Source of the DNA: Phyllobacterium phragmitis | GTDB taxonomy: Bacteria > Pseudomonadota > Alphaproteobacteria > Rhizobiales > Rhizobiaceae | Direction of reading: 5' to 3' | NCBI RefSeq assembly: GCF_002980495.1 | Contig: NZ_PVBR01000021.1 | Location: 1 to 64,000, forward strand | Length of the DNA: 64,000 nt | Shown: positions 21,577 to 32,958 of the stretch, piece after piece | Layout of the letters: each line of letters opens with the position of its first letter | How positions within the stretch are numbered: position 1 is the first letter of the stretch | Made by a program: the position numbers and the translations under genes | The notes under the pieces: model-generated | Told to the model about the DNA's origin: nothing | What the model saw: the letters and a program-made list of their open reading frames with translations, nothing else | Databases searched by the model: none

Positions 21577-22363
21577 CGTTCTGAACGATCTCGAAAAGGG
21601 AGAAGGGCTATTGGATCCCGATCCGGTACGGCGCGCACAAAATCAGATGAAGATGCAATTGCCGAAGCGATTCTATGAAGCCGTCACCGTGGCCGAAAGC
21701 GAAGGCAACTACGGTGTTTATCTCGATGGAAAACCGGTTCGGACGCCTGCGCGGCGCGTTTTGACGTTGCCGACTGCCGCTGCGGCGCAAATCATTGCCG
21801 ACGAATTCGCCCGGCAGAAGGATGTCATCGATCCCGCCCGTATGCCGGCAACCCGTATCGCCAATACGGCGATCGATGGTGTCGCGGATGATCCGCAGGC
21901 GGTGGCGGAGGATTTGCTGCGCTTTGTCGCCTCGGACATGCTGTTTTACAGGGCGGATGCGCCGGAGGCTCTGGTCAAGCGACAGACCGAACGCTGGGAT
22001 CCACTGATCGATTGGGCCGCGTCTTCGCTCGGTGCGCATTTCGTTCTCGCCGAAGGGGTGATGCATGTTTCCCAGCCGCGCGAGGCGCTGGCGGCCTTCG
22101 GTGTTCACCTGATGGCCATTCGCGAGCCGGTCGCTCTGGCGGCACTTCATACCATGACCACCCTGACCGGATCGGCCATTCTGGCGCTTGCCGTCGCCAA
22201 GGGCGAAATCGGCGTCAGGCAAGCCTGGGAACTCGCCCATCTCGACGAGGACTGGACCATCGAGCACTGGGGCGAAGATGCGGAGGCCAAGGCGCGACGC
22301 GATACGCGCGAGGAAGAGATGATGTCGGCTGCCGCGATGTTTGCCGCAACCTCATCATCTTGA
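21569..22363 (+). CDS. ATP12 family chaperone for F1-ATPase assembly
   Basis: ATP12 proteins help assemble the alpha subunit of F1-ATPase and are found in alphaproteobacteria and mitochondria. The 264-residue product starts at ATG 21569. It has the family segments KRFYEAVTV, YLDGKPVRTPAR and a conserved WDPLIDWA and ALHTMTTLTGSAILALAV. The long frame upstream is the HAD gene read in another frame. Confidence 0.9.
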   Translation: MRDVLNDLEKGEGLLDPDPVRRAQNQMKMQLPKRFYEAVTVAESEGNYGVYLDGKPVRTPARRVLTLPTAAAAQIIADEFARQKDVIDPARMPATRIANTAIDGVADDPQAVAEDLLRFVASDMLFYRADAPEALVKRQTERWDPLIDWAASSLGAHFVLAEGVMHVSQPREALAAFGVHLMAIREPVALAALHTMTTLTGSAILALAVAKGEIGVRQAWELAHLDEDWTIEHWGEDAEAKARRDTREEEMMSAAAMFAATSSS

Positions 22364-22427
22364 CGTCCTTATTCCGCCCGGTTTGGCCGGTGATATCGCG
22401 ACAATATCCGAGGGAGGAATTTGTCCG

Positions 22428-22580
22428 ATGTCCCGTCTTTCCATTTGTCTGGCTTTGGCGTTCGTTATGGCGCTGCTGATCGCGGCTGGACGCTCCGGCA
22501 ACACTCCGCAAGGCGGACAGCTTCTTACCAAAGCGCCTGCCGAGCTTACAACAGGCTCGATTTCTCCCAGCAAGAAGTAG
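22428..22580 (+). CDS. Small predicted membrane or exported protein (50 aa)
   Basis: The ATG at 22428 follows a strong GAGGGAGG ribosome site, which supports a real gene. The product has a hydrophobic stretch of about 17 residues after MSRLS, then a polar tail ending in TTGSISPSKK. No family is recognised. It stands alone between the ATP12 gene and the converging glnA. The open frame could start earlier at 22341, but that start has no ribosome site. Confidence 0.6.
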   Translation: MSRLSICLALAFVMALLIAAGRSGNTPQGGQLLTKAPAELTTGSISPSKK

Positions 22581-22620
22581 AGCAAGTCCACGAAAAACGG
22601 GAACTGGTTTTCCCGGGATA
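22581..22620. repeat. Degenerate rhizobial dispersed repeat
   Basis: The segment CGAAAAACGGGAACTGGTTT followed by TCCCG forms a short imperfect inverted repeat. It resembles a dispersed element common in Hyphomicrobiales (CGAAAAGTGGGAACCGGTTT type). The resemblance is from memory. Confidence 0.5.
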
Positions 22621-22683
22621 AATAGGAACTTTTTCCGTCCGGACTTGCGTGAAAACTAAAACCAAATCGCAACGCCCCCAAAC

Positions 22684-22714
22684 AAAAACCCCGGCAAAAA
22701 AAGCCGGGGTTTTC
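22684..22714. terminator. Terminator downstream of glnA
   Basis: The stem AACCCCGGC/GCCGGGGTT encloses seven A. On the minus strand the stem is followed by TTTTTG, fitting termination of glnBA; on the plus strand TTTTC follows, so it may also stop the small gene upstream. Confidence 0.85.
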
Positions 22715-22733
22715 TTTATCAGGTGATCGGTGA

Positions 22734-24143
22734 TCAGACCGAGTAGTACATGTCGTATTCGACCGGATGCGGCGTCGTTTCGTAACGCAGCGTTTCGGCC
22801 ATCTTCAGTTCGATGAAGGCATCGATCTGGTCGTCGTCGAAGACGCCGCCGGCCTTCAGGAAGGCGCGATCCTTGTCGAGGCTCTGCAATGCTTCGCGCA
22901 AGCTGCCGCAAACCGTCGGGATCTTCTTCAGCTCCTTCGTCGGCAGGTCATAAAGATCCTTGTCCATCGGTTGACCCGGATGGATCTTGTTCTTGATGCC
23001 GTCGAGGCCAGCCATCAGCAGGGCCGCGAAGCCGAGATAGGGGTTTGCCGACGGATCGGGGAAACGGATCTCGACGCGCTTCGACTTCGGCGATGAGCCG
23101 AAAGGAATACGGCAGGAAGCCGAACGGTTGCGCGCGGAATAGGCGAGCAGCACAGGCGCTTCATAACCCGGGACCAGACGCTTGTAGGAATTGGTCGACG
23201 GATTGGTGAAAGCGTTTATCGCCTTGGCATGCTTGATGATGCCACCGATGAAGAACAGGCAGGATTCGGAAAGGCCTGCATATTCGTTTCCGGCGAAGGT
23301 CGGCTTGCCGTCCTTCCAGATCGACATGTGGACGTGCATGCCCGAACCATTGTCGCCGAAGACCGGCTTCGGCATGAAGGTCGCCGTCTTGCCATAGGCA
23401 TTGGCCACCTGGTGCACGACATATTTGTAGATCTGCATCTTGTCGGCGTTGCGCACCATCGAGTCGAACATGAGACCGAGCTCGTGCTGGGCGGCAGCCA
23501 CCTCATGGTGATGCTTTTCGACCGTCACACCCATTTCGGTGAGGACGGTGAGCATTTCCGAACGCATGTCCTGGGCGGAATCAATCGGCGGGACCGGGAA
23601 ATAGCCGCCCTTGGTGCGCGGACGGTGGCCGAGATTGCCCGTCTCATAGTCGGTGTCGTCGTTCGACGGCAGTTCGGTCGAGTCGAGCTTGAAGCCTGTG
23701 TTGTACGGATCGGCCTTGTACTTGACGTCGTCGAAGACGAAGAATTCGGCTTCCGGACCGACGAAGATCGTGTCGCCGATGCCGAGCGACTTCAGATAGG
23801 CTTCAGCCTTCTTGGCCGTGCCGCGCGGATCGCGATTGTAGGATTCGCCGGAAATCGGATCGAGAATGTCGCAGATTACGACCAGCGTGGACTGGGCGAA
23901 GAACGGGTCGATATGGGCCGTCTCGACATCGGGCATCAGCACCATGTCGGATTCATTGATGGCTTTCCAGCCGCCGATCGAGGAGCCGTCGAACATCACG
24001 CCGTCGGCAAACATGTCTTCGTCGACAATGCCGACGTCCATCGTCACATGTTGCAGTTTGCCCTTCGGATCCGTGAAGCGGAGATCAACGAACTTTACGT
24101 CATTGTCCTTGATCTGTTTGAGAATGTCATTAGCAGTCGTCAT
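22734..24143 (-). CDS. glnA: Glutamine synthetase, type I
   Basis: GlnA makes glutamine from glutamate, ammonia and ATP. The 469-residue protein has the GSI opening, metal and substrate motifs [12 protein letters not shown] and [20 protein letters not shown], and the ATP region NRSASCRIP. The adenylylation loop is intact, with the target tyrosine in [12 protein letters not shown], so control by GlnE is expected. It lies 53 bases after glnB on the minus strand, forming the usual rhizobial glnB-glnA operon. Confidence 0.97.
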   Translation of the reverse strand: MTTANDILKQIKDNDVKFVDLRFTDPKGKLQHVTMDVGIVDEDMFADGVMFDGSSIGGWKAINESDMVLMPDVETAHIDPFFAQSTLVVICDILDPISGESYNRDPRGTAKKAEAYLKSLGIGDTIFVGPEAEFFVFDDVKYKADPYNTGFKLDSTELPSNDDTDYETGNLGHRPRTKGGYFPVPPIDSAQDMRSEMLTVLTEMGVTVEKHHHEVAAAQHELGLMFDSMVRNADKMQIYKYVVHQVANAYGKTATFMPKPVFGDNGSGMHVHMSIWKDGKPTFAGNEYAGLSESCLFFIGGIIKHAKAINAFTNPSTNSYKRLVPGYEAPVLLAYSARNRSASCRIPFGSSPKSKRVEIRFPDPSANPYLGFAALLMAGLDGIKNKIHPGQPMDKDLYDLPTKELKKIPTVCGSLREALQSLDKDRAFLKAGGVFDDDQIDAFIELKMAETLRYETTPHPVEYDMYYSV

Positions 24144-24196
24144 ATCAATTTTCCCTATTACACGACGATGGATGGTGTGCGTGAGGCGTGGCCAAG

Positions 24197-24802
<606 letters not shown>

Positions 24803-24875
24803 CTACGGCATCGGCCTGAAAATCAGCATCTGTTTAACCCGCGTCCCTACATGTCCAAATTGAAGGCAGATCACC

Positions 24876-26381
24876 ATGCATGAGCTTCTGACACCACGGG
24901 AAATGGGCGAGGCGGACAGGTTGGCTATCGCCGCAGGGCCTTATGACGGCTATGCGCTGATGCGGAATGCCGGTGTGTCCATCGTCGGTGCGCTCCTCGA
25001 GCGCTTTCCGGATGCAGGCCGGATCGCTGTCCTCTGCGGCCCGGGGAACAATGGCGGGGACGGTTATGTCGCCGCGAAGCTTCTAAGTGAAACCGGGTTG
25101 GCTGTGGCCTGCTTCCGCAACCACGCTCCGCGCGAGAACAGCGCCGCGTTTCTGGCTGCGGCCGATTATGAAGGCCCGGTTCATTCGCTGGAAGATTTCG
25201 CCGCCAGCGAGTTCGACCTCATCATTGATGCATTCTACGGGGCAGGACTGGCGCGCTCGATCGAAGGCATCGAGCGGTCGATTATCGATGCGGTGAATGC
25301 CGCAAACGTGCCGGTGGTCTCTGTCGATCTGCCGAGCGGCATTTCCGGTGCGAGCGGGGCCACGCTGGGAGCAGCCTTCAAAGCCATTTTGACCGTCACG
25401 TTCTTCCGCAAGAAGCCCGGTCATGTATTGCAGCCGGGGCGGGATCGCTGCGGCGAGATTTTGGTGACGGATATCGGCATCGGAGAACGTGTCCTTGATG
25501 CGATCGCGCCGCAATGCTTCGAGAACACGCCACATCTCTGGCATCAGGCGTTTCCGACGCTATCCGCCGATATCCATAAATACCGGCGCGGGCACGCAGT
25601 AATCTTTTCCGGCGGCCTCACGGCAACGGGCGCAACGCGGCTTTCCGCAAGGGCTGCGGCGCGCATCGGGGCAGGGGCGGTCACCGTCCTGTCTCCGCCG
25701 GACGCATTGCTCGTCCATGCCGCGCATCTGACCAGCATCATGCTGCGCAGGACGGAAGCGGTCGCCGATGCCGTGAATTTCATCAGGGAGCGCAAGGTCT
25801 TTTCCGCCGTGCTCGGCCCGGGCTTTGGCGATTTCGCGCGCATCCGCGAGCTCGTTCCGGCATTGCTCGACAAATGCGAAACCGGGGAGGCCTTCAAAGG
25901 GCTTGTGCTTGACGCCGATGCGTTGACGGCGTTCGAGGACGATCCGGATCAGCTGTTTCGCGCCGCCGGAGAAACGGATGCCAATGCGCTGGTGCTGACG
26001 CCGCATGAAGGCGAATTCCACCGCCTGTTCGGCACCATCGGCGCAGATCAGGCATTGTCGAAACTGGAAAAGGCGCGGCACGCATCGAAGCGTGCCAACG
26101 CGATCATCATCTATAAGGGGCCGGATACGGTCATCGCCGCACCCGACGGCAGGGCGGCGATCAACACCAATGCCACGCCGCTTCTGGCTACGGCCGGATC
26201 GGGTGACGTGCTGGCGGGCATGGTCAGCGGAATGCTTGCGCAGCGCATGCCGACCTTCGAAGCCGCTGCAGCAGCCGTATGGCTCCATGCCGATGCGGCA
26301 AAACGGTTCGGTCCCGGACTGATTGCTGAGGATTTGCCAGAAATGTTGCCGGAGGTATTGGCTGATCTGGGATTGGGCTGA
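24876..26381 (+). CDS. nnr: Bifunctional NAD(P)HX epimerase/dehydratase
   Basis: This enzyme repairs hydrated NADH and NADPH. The 501-residue product joins an N-terminal YjeF epimerase domain (about 1-215; GPGNNGGDGYVAAKLL) to a C-terminal ADP-dependent dehydratase domain (about 230-495; LTPHEGEFHRLFG and TAGSGDVLAGMVSG, with the catalytic aspartate in GSGD). Both domains look complete. It is divergent from glnB across a 340-base region. Confidence 0.93.
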   Translation: MHELLTPREMGEADRLAIAAGPYDGYALMRNAGVSIVGALLERFPDAGRIAVLCGPGNNGGDGYVAAKLLSETGLAVACFRNHAPRENSAAFLAAADYEGPVHSLEDFAASEFDLIIDAFYGAGLARSIEGIERSIIDAVNAANVPVVSVDLPSGISGASGATLGAAFKAILTVTFFRKKPGHVLQPGRDRCGEILVTDIGIGERVLDAIAPQCFENTPHLWHQAFPTLSADIHKYRRGHAVIFSGGLTATGATRLSARAAARIGAGAVTVLSPPDALLVHAAHLTSIMLRRTEAVADAVNFIRERKVFSAVLGPGFGDFARIRELVPALLDKCETGEAFKGLVLDADALTAFEDDPDQLFRAAGETDANALVLTPHEGEFHRLFGTIGADQALSKLEKARHASKRANAIIIYKGPDTVIAAPDGRAAINTNATPLLATAGSGDVLAGMVSGMLAQRMPTFEAAAAAVWLHADAAKRFGPGLIAEDLPEMLPEVLADLGLG

Positions 26382-26459
26382 AGTCTTTTACTTTCAGCTG
26401 GAAGAGCTATGCCTATGTGCTGGCACTCTCTTACGAAAACTTATTTCCGCAGTGGTCGT

Positions 26460-26518
26460 GGCAACGTCGAAGCATGGTTTCCTGTGACAAGCACAGGAAT
26501 CCATGCTTCGACGTTGCC
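26460..26518. repeat. Dispersed palindrome, copy 2
   Basis: Two 27-base arms (26460-26486 and 26492-26518) match at 26 of 27 positions around the loop ACAAG. The core repeats the palindrome at 14556-14594. It lies in the gap between the nnr gene and the converging DUF72 gene, where nothing else is seen. Confidence 0.85.
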
Positions 26519-26576
26519 GCTACACTGTGGTGTGGAATAATTCAAAATCCGGCGTTTTCGTCAAGTTGGAAACCGA

Positions 26577-27389
26577 TCAATCCCCTTCCGCAACGCGCTC
26601 CATCAGCGCCCTTGCTGCGTTGGGCGCGCGGACCTTGCCCTCGTGAATGAAATAGACGAAGATATCGCGCGGCTCCTTGGGTGCCGGGTGGTCCGGATCG
26701 GCATAGGGAAGATCATCCGGCTGACCGCCCTCGACCCAGATTTTCGCCCGCGCAGCCCAGCGGTCGAGCGCCTCCACCGCATAACCGGTGGCGATCTCAT
26801 CTTTACCCTTCTGCAACCTGGCGTAGACGAAATCAGTGGTGATGTCGGCGATCTCAGGATATTCGAAATGCTCGGCATAGGTGATGGCGACGCCATATTT
26901 GCGGGCGAGCGCGACGAATTCCGGTGTACCAAATGAGGGATGTCGGACCTCGACCGTATGACGCAGTCTCACGCCGTCCTGCTTCTCCGGCAGCAACGCC
27001 AGAAAGGCGCCGAAATCCTCCGGGTCGAACTTCTTGGTCGGCGCGAATTGCCAGAGGATCGGCCCGAGATGGGACCCGAGCTCCGTGATGCCCTGCGTCA
27101 CGAAACGCTCGATCGATTCACCCGCTTCCGCCAGGACGCGGCGGTTGGTGACGAAACGGTTTCCCTTCAGCGAAAAGACAAAACCCTCCGGCACATCGCC
27201 TGCCCATTTGGCGAAGGTCGCAGGCTTCTGCGAGCCGTAATAGGTGCCGTTGATCTCGATCGTCGCAAGCTGTCGGCTGGCATAGTGCAGTTCTTTGGCC
27301 TTCGTCAGCCCCTCGGGATAGAAGCTGCCGCGCCACGGCTCGAATATCCAGCCGCCGATGCCCGCCCGTATCGCGCCGTTTGTTGCCAT
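26577..27389 (-). CDS. DUF72 family protein
   Basis: DUF72 proteins have a TIM-barrel-like fold and no established function. The 270-residue product has the family opening RAGIGGWIFEPWRGSFYPEG, the segment EINGTYYGSQKPATFAKWA and the C-terminal DIFVYFIHEGKVRAP. It lies 14 bases downstream of uvrA on the same strand, so cotranscription is likely. Confidence 0.88.
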   Translation of the reverse strand: MATNGAIRAGIGGWIFEPWRGSFYPEGLTKAKELHYASRQLATIEINGTYYGSQKPATFAKWAGDVPEGFVFSLKGNRFVTNRRVLAEAGESIERFVTQGITELGSHLGPILWQFAPTKKFDPEDFGAFLALLPEKQDGVRLRHTVEVRHPSFGTPEFVALARKYGVAITYAEHFEYPEIADITTDFVYARLQKGKDEIATGYAVEALDRWAARAKIWVEGGQPDDLPYADPDHPAPKEPRDIFVYFIHEGKVRAPNAARALMERVAEGD

Positions 27390-27403
27390 AGCAGAAGGCC
27401 TCC

Positions 27404-30325
<2,922 letters not shown>

Positions 30326-30565
30326 TCGCGCCCTGCCATCCTGTCATCCGCGAAAAATCACCCGCGGTATCCGGTTCGCACAACCGGTGCCGCTTCGCAT
30401 CGAAGCATGATCCTGAAACGCGGGAGAAGCATTCCCGGATCATGTGTAGGTTTTAATTGTCAGACCGCCCCTGTGCGTCCATGCGCACTTGGCGCTCTCA
30501 TGGAAATTGTCTTCTCCAGGATGAGCCCGCAGCTTCACTCCTGAAGACATCAATTCTTAGCATCG

Positions 30566-30580
30566 GAACAAACATCGAAC
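30566..30580. promoter_or_regulatory. LexA (SOS) box upstream of uvrA
   Basis: The sequence is GAAC, seven bases, GAAC, which is the alphaproteobacterial LexA consensus (GTTC-N7-GTTC on the other strand). It is 241 bases upstream of the uvrA start and 606 bases upstream of ssb. uvrA is a known SOS gene in related bacteria. Confidence 0.7.
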
Positions 30581-30944
30581 AACCGCTCCTTCAAATAAGC
30601 GATGAGAAATGTGAAGACAAGGTCGTTGACGAACGCTCCTGACAAGAGCAGAATCCCAACGTTCGATGGCAGGCAACGGATGATGATGTACGGACGAGCA
30701 ATCATTGTCGAGAAGTCTGCCGGTCGTGCAGAAAGCCAACTGGCAGGGAGAGGAGCATGAGTCCACCTGATAGTTCGCCTAAAGCTTCTTGATATGAAGT
30801 CACAACCGGTCAGTACACGCCCTCAATGACGGCCCGTGGGCTGATTGCCGAAAATTTGAATATCATGCAAAGGAAACGAATGCGGAATGCAGGAGAGTTT
30901 CCTTATTGCTTGCCGGTGAATAACTACCGGCAAAAAGGGTGAAC

Positions 30945-30989
30945 CCCAAAAAGAGCCCCGCGCGCCATGGATAGAAGAGCGGCGGGGCT
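30945..30989 (-). terminator. Terminator-like hairpin on the minus strand
   Basis: Read on the minus strand, AGCCCCGC and GCGGGGCT form a stem with a 20-base loop, followed by CTTTTTGG. No protein gene ends here, so it may close an unannotated small RNA starting near 31100, or be chance. Confidence 0.4.
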
Positions 30990-31185
30990 ATCTCGTGTAG
31001 GTGCCCGAGTTCCTGCGAAATAGCCATGAAACGGCATGTTACGCTTGCATTTTGCTGAAAATCGACTAGAACAAATAAAGAACAATAACTCTGTGGATAG
31101 TCGCGGCTAATTTTCCATACGGATGCGCGCCACACGCTTTGCTCCTGTATGGTATCGGCCAAACACAGTAATTGGAGTGCGTTTC

Positions 31186-31710
31186 ATGGCAGGCAGCGTC
31201 AACAAGGTCATTCTCGTCGGTAATCTCGGAGCTGACCCGGAAATCCGGCGTTTGAATTCCGGCGATCCGGTGGTCAATCTGCGCATCGCCACCTCCGAAA
31301 CCTGGCGCGACAAGCAGTCGGGCGAGCGCAAGGAAAAGACCGAATGGCATAACGTTGTCATCTTCAACGATAATCTGGCCAAGGTGGCCGAGCAATATCT
31401 GAAGAAGGGCGCAAAAGTCTATCTGGAAGGTTCGCTGCAGACACGCAAATGGCAGGACCAGACCGGCAATGACCGCTACACGACGGAAATCGTGCTGCAG
31501 AAATTCCGTGGCGAATTGCAGATGCTCGATTCACGCGGCGAAGGCGGCGGTAGCGGCAGGTCCTTCGAGAGCGGCGGACGCAGCAACAACCAGATGTCCG
31601 ATCAGGGCGGTGGAGATTTCGGGCGCTCCAATCCTTCATCGGGTGGTGGTAATGCCGGTGCCGGTGGCGGCGGTTTCTCCCGTGATCTGGATGATGAGAT
31701 TCCGTTTTGA
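31186..31710 (+). CDS. ssb: Single-stranded DNA-binding protein
   Basis: SSB coats single-stranded DNA during replication, repair and recombination. The start was set at ATG 31186 ([20 protein letters not shown]), giving 174 residues. The OB fold occupies the first 110 residues; a Gly/Ser-rich linker follows, and the protein ends in DLDDEIPF, the tip that recruits partner proteins. Confidence 0.97.
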   Translation: MAGSVNKVILVGNLGADPEIRRLNSGDPVVNLRIATSETWRDKQSGERKEKTEWHNVVIFNDNLAKVAEQYLKKGAKVYLEGSLQTRKWQDQTGNDRYTTEIVLQKFRGELQMLDSRGEGGGSGRSFESGGRSNNQMSDQGGGDFGRSNPSSGGGNAGAGGGGFSRDLDDEIPF

Positions 31711-31751
31711 GTCGGGGCGGATTGCATACGATCTGAACTTGGCGCGGATAC

Positions 31752-31923
31752 CCCTCATCCGACCTCGCTTTGCGAGGCCACCTTCTCCCACAAGGGGAGA
31801 AGGAAGAAGCGTTGTACATGCGTGACCGCCAAACGCCGACCTTTGCGATTGACACCTACATTCATGCAGCCCTCCCTTCTCCCCTTGTGGGAGAAGGTGG
31901 CCGCGAAGCGGTCGGATGATGGG
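31752..31923. repeat. Pair of inverted dispersed repeats
   Basis: The left copy (31752-31803, starting CCCTCATCCGACC) and right copy (31875-31923, ending GGTCGGATGATGG) are inverted relative to each other with a spacer of about 70 bases. Each also has an internal CTTCTCCC/GGGAGAAG hairpin. This kind of element is very common between genes in Hyphomicrobiales. It lies between ssb and the converging marC gene. Confidence 0.85.
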
Positions 31924-31957
31924 TGCTGCGCGAGACGAGTCGGAGGGGGCGCCCCAT

Positions 31958-32587
31958 TCACCCCGCCACCAGCGCCTTCACGCCATCGGCAACGAACTGG
32001 ACGGCAAGTGCGGCCAGGATGACGCCCAGGAGGCGGGTGAGGATGGAGCGTCCGGTTTCGCCGAGAAAGCCGTCAACCCGTTCGGCCAGCAGGAAGACCA
32101 GATAGGAAAGCACGATGCAGGCGAGGATGATGAGGATCAGCACCAGCCGCGATGTCGTGTCGTAGAAGGAGCCGCCGAGCAGGATCGTGGCGGAAATCGC
32201 GCCGGGGCCTGCGATCAGCGGAATGGCCAGCGGAAAAGCCGCGATATTGCGGATATGATCGCGCGTGATCGCCACTTTGGCGCTTTTTTCGTGCCGTTCA
32301 TGGCGGCGCTCAAAAATCATCTCGAAGGCGATCCAGAAAAGCAGCATGCCGCCGGCGACGCGGAATGCGCCGATCGTAATGCCGAACACGCCCAGTATCT
32401 GCGCGCCGGCAATGGCGAACAGCGTCAGCACGCCGAATGCGATGATGCTCGAGCGTATCGCCACCTGGCTGCGTTCCTGCCGGTTCATTCCGGTCGTCAG
32501 CGCCAGAAACAACGGTGCGAGGCCAGGCGGATCAATGGTGACGAGCAGCGTGACGAAGGCGTTGAAGAGATTATCGTAAGAGCCCAT
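31958..32587 (-). CDS. MarC family integral membrane protein
   Basis: MarC/UPF0056 proteins are inner-membrane proteins of unknown function; the old link to multiple antibiotic resistance was not confirmed. The 209-residue product has about six hydrophobic helices and the family segments TLLVTIDPPGLAPLFLALT and AIPLIAGPGAISATILL. It is alone on the minus strand between ssb and gyrA. Confidence 0.88.
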   Translation of the reverse strand: MGSYDNLFNAFVTLLVTIDPPGLAPLFLALTTGMNRQERSQVAIRSSIIAFGVLTLFAIAGAQILGVFGITIGAFRVAGGMLLFWIAFEMIFERRHERHEKSAKVAITRDHIRNIAAFPLAIPLIAGPGAISATILLGGSFYDTTSRLVLILIILACIVLSYLVFLLAERVDGFLGETGRSILTRLLGVILAALAVQFVADGVKALVAG

Positions 32588-32958
32588 CGGGTGCCGTTTT
32601 TCTCGAGTTCCGGTTGCGCGAGTTTAGAAAACCTCCTGCATAATTCCTTAAATCCGTTTCTGTGCAAGAACGATGCGGCATTTCAAGGCGCTGCGGCGGT
32701 TTTGTGAAGCTGCTTTTGGGCGGTTGTTCGGCGTTCCGTCAATCTCCTCGAAGGGATGTCACTCCGGCGAGCAGGGACGTACGTGTCGGCAATCGTGGCA
32801 CGATTGTGGCCTGTGATTCGAGCGCTTTGGGGAAATATTTCTATCGCATTGAAATCTAAGGATAATTATAGCCTATTAAAACGTCTCCAGATTGGTATTT
32901 TCAAGCGATTTCCGCTATAAGATGCAGCATCGATTCTTCCATGAAAGACCTTTGAACA
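32588..32958. other. gyrA upstream region
   Basis: This 371-base gap lies between the divergent marC and gyrA genes and should hold both promoters. A TATAAG box occurs at about 32917, roughly 40 bases before gyrA. No gene is seen. Confidence 0.5.

Larger units (their letters stand above)
30326..31185. other. Long uvrA-ssb intergenic region
   Basis: This 860-base gap holds a LexA-like box (30566-30580), a degenerate palindrome CATGATCC/GGATCATG (30406-30444), a hairpin TTGCCGGT/ACCGGCAA near 30909-30932 and a minus-strand terminator-like hairpin at 30945-30989. Open frames here have no ribosome sites or recognisable family, so I call none of them genes. Confidence 0.6.

Noticed and set aside
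30863-31162. 99-codon frame on the minus strand between ssb and uvrA
   Set aside because: No ribosome site or family match, and it runs across a terminator-like hairpin.
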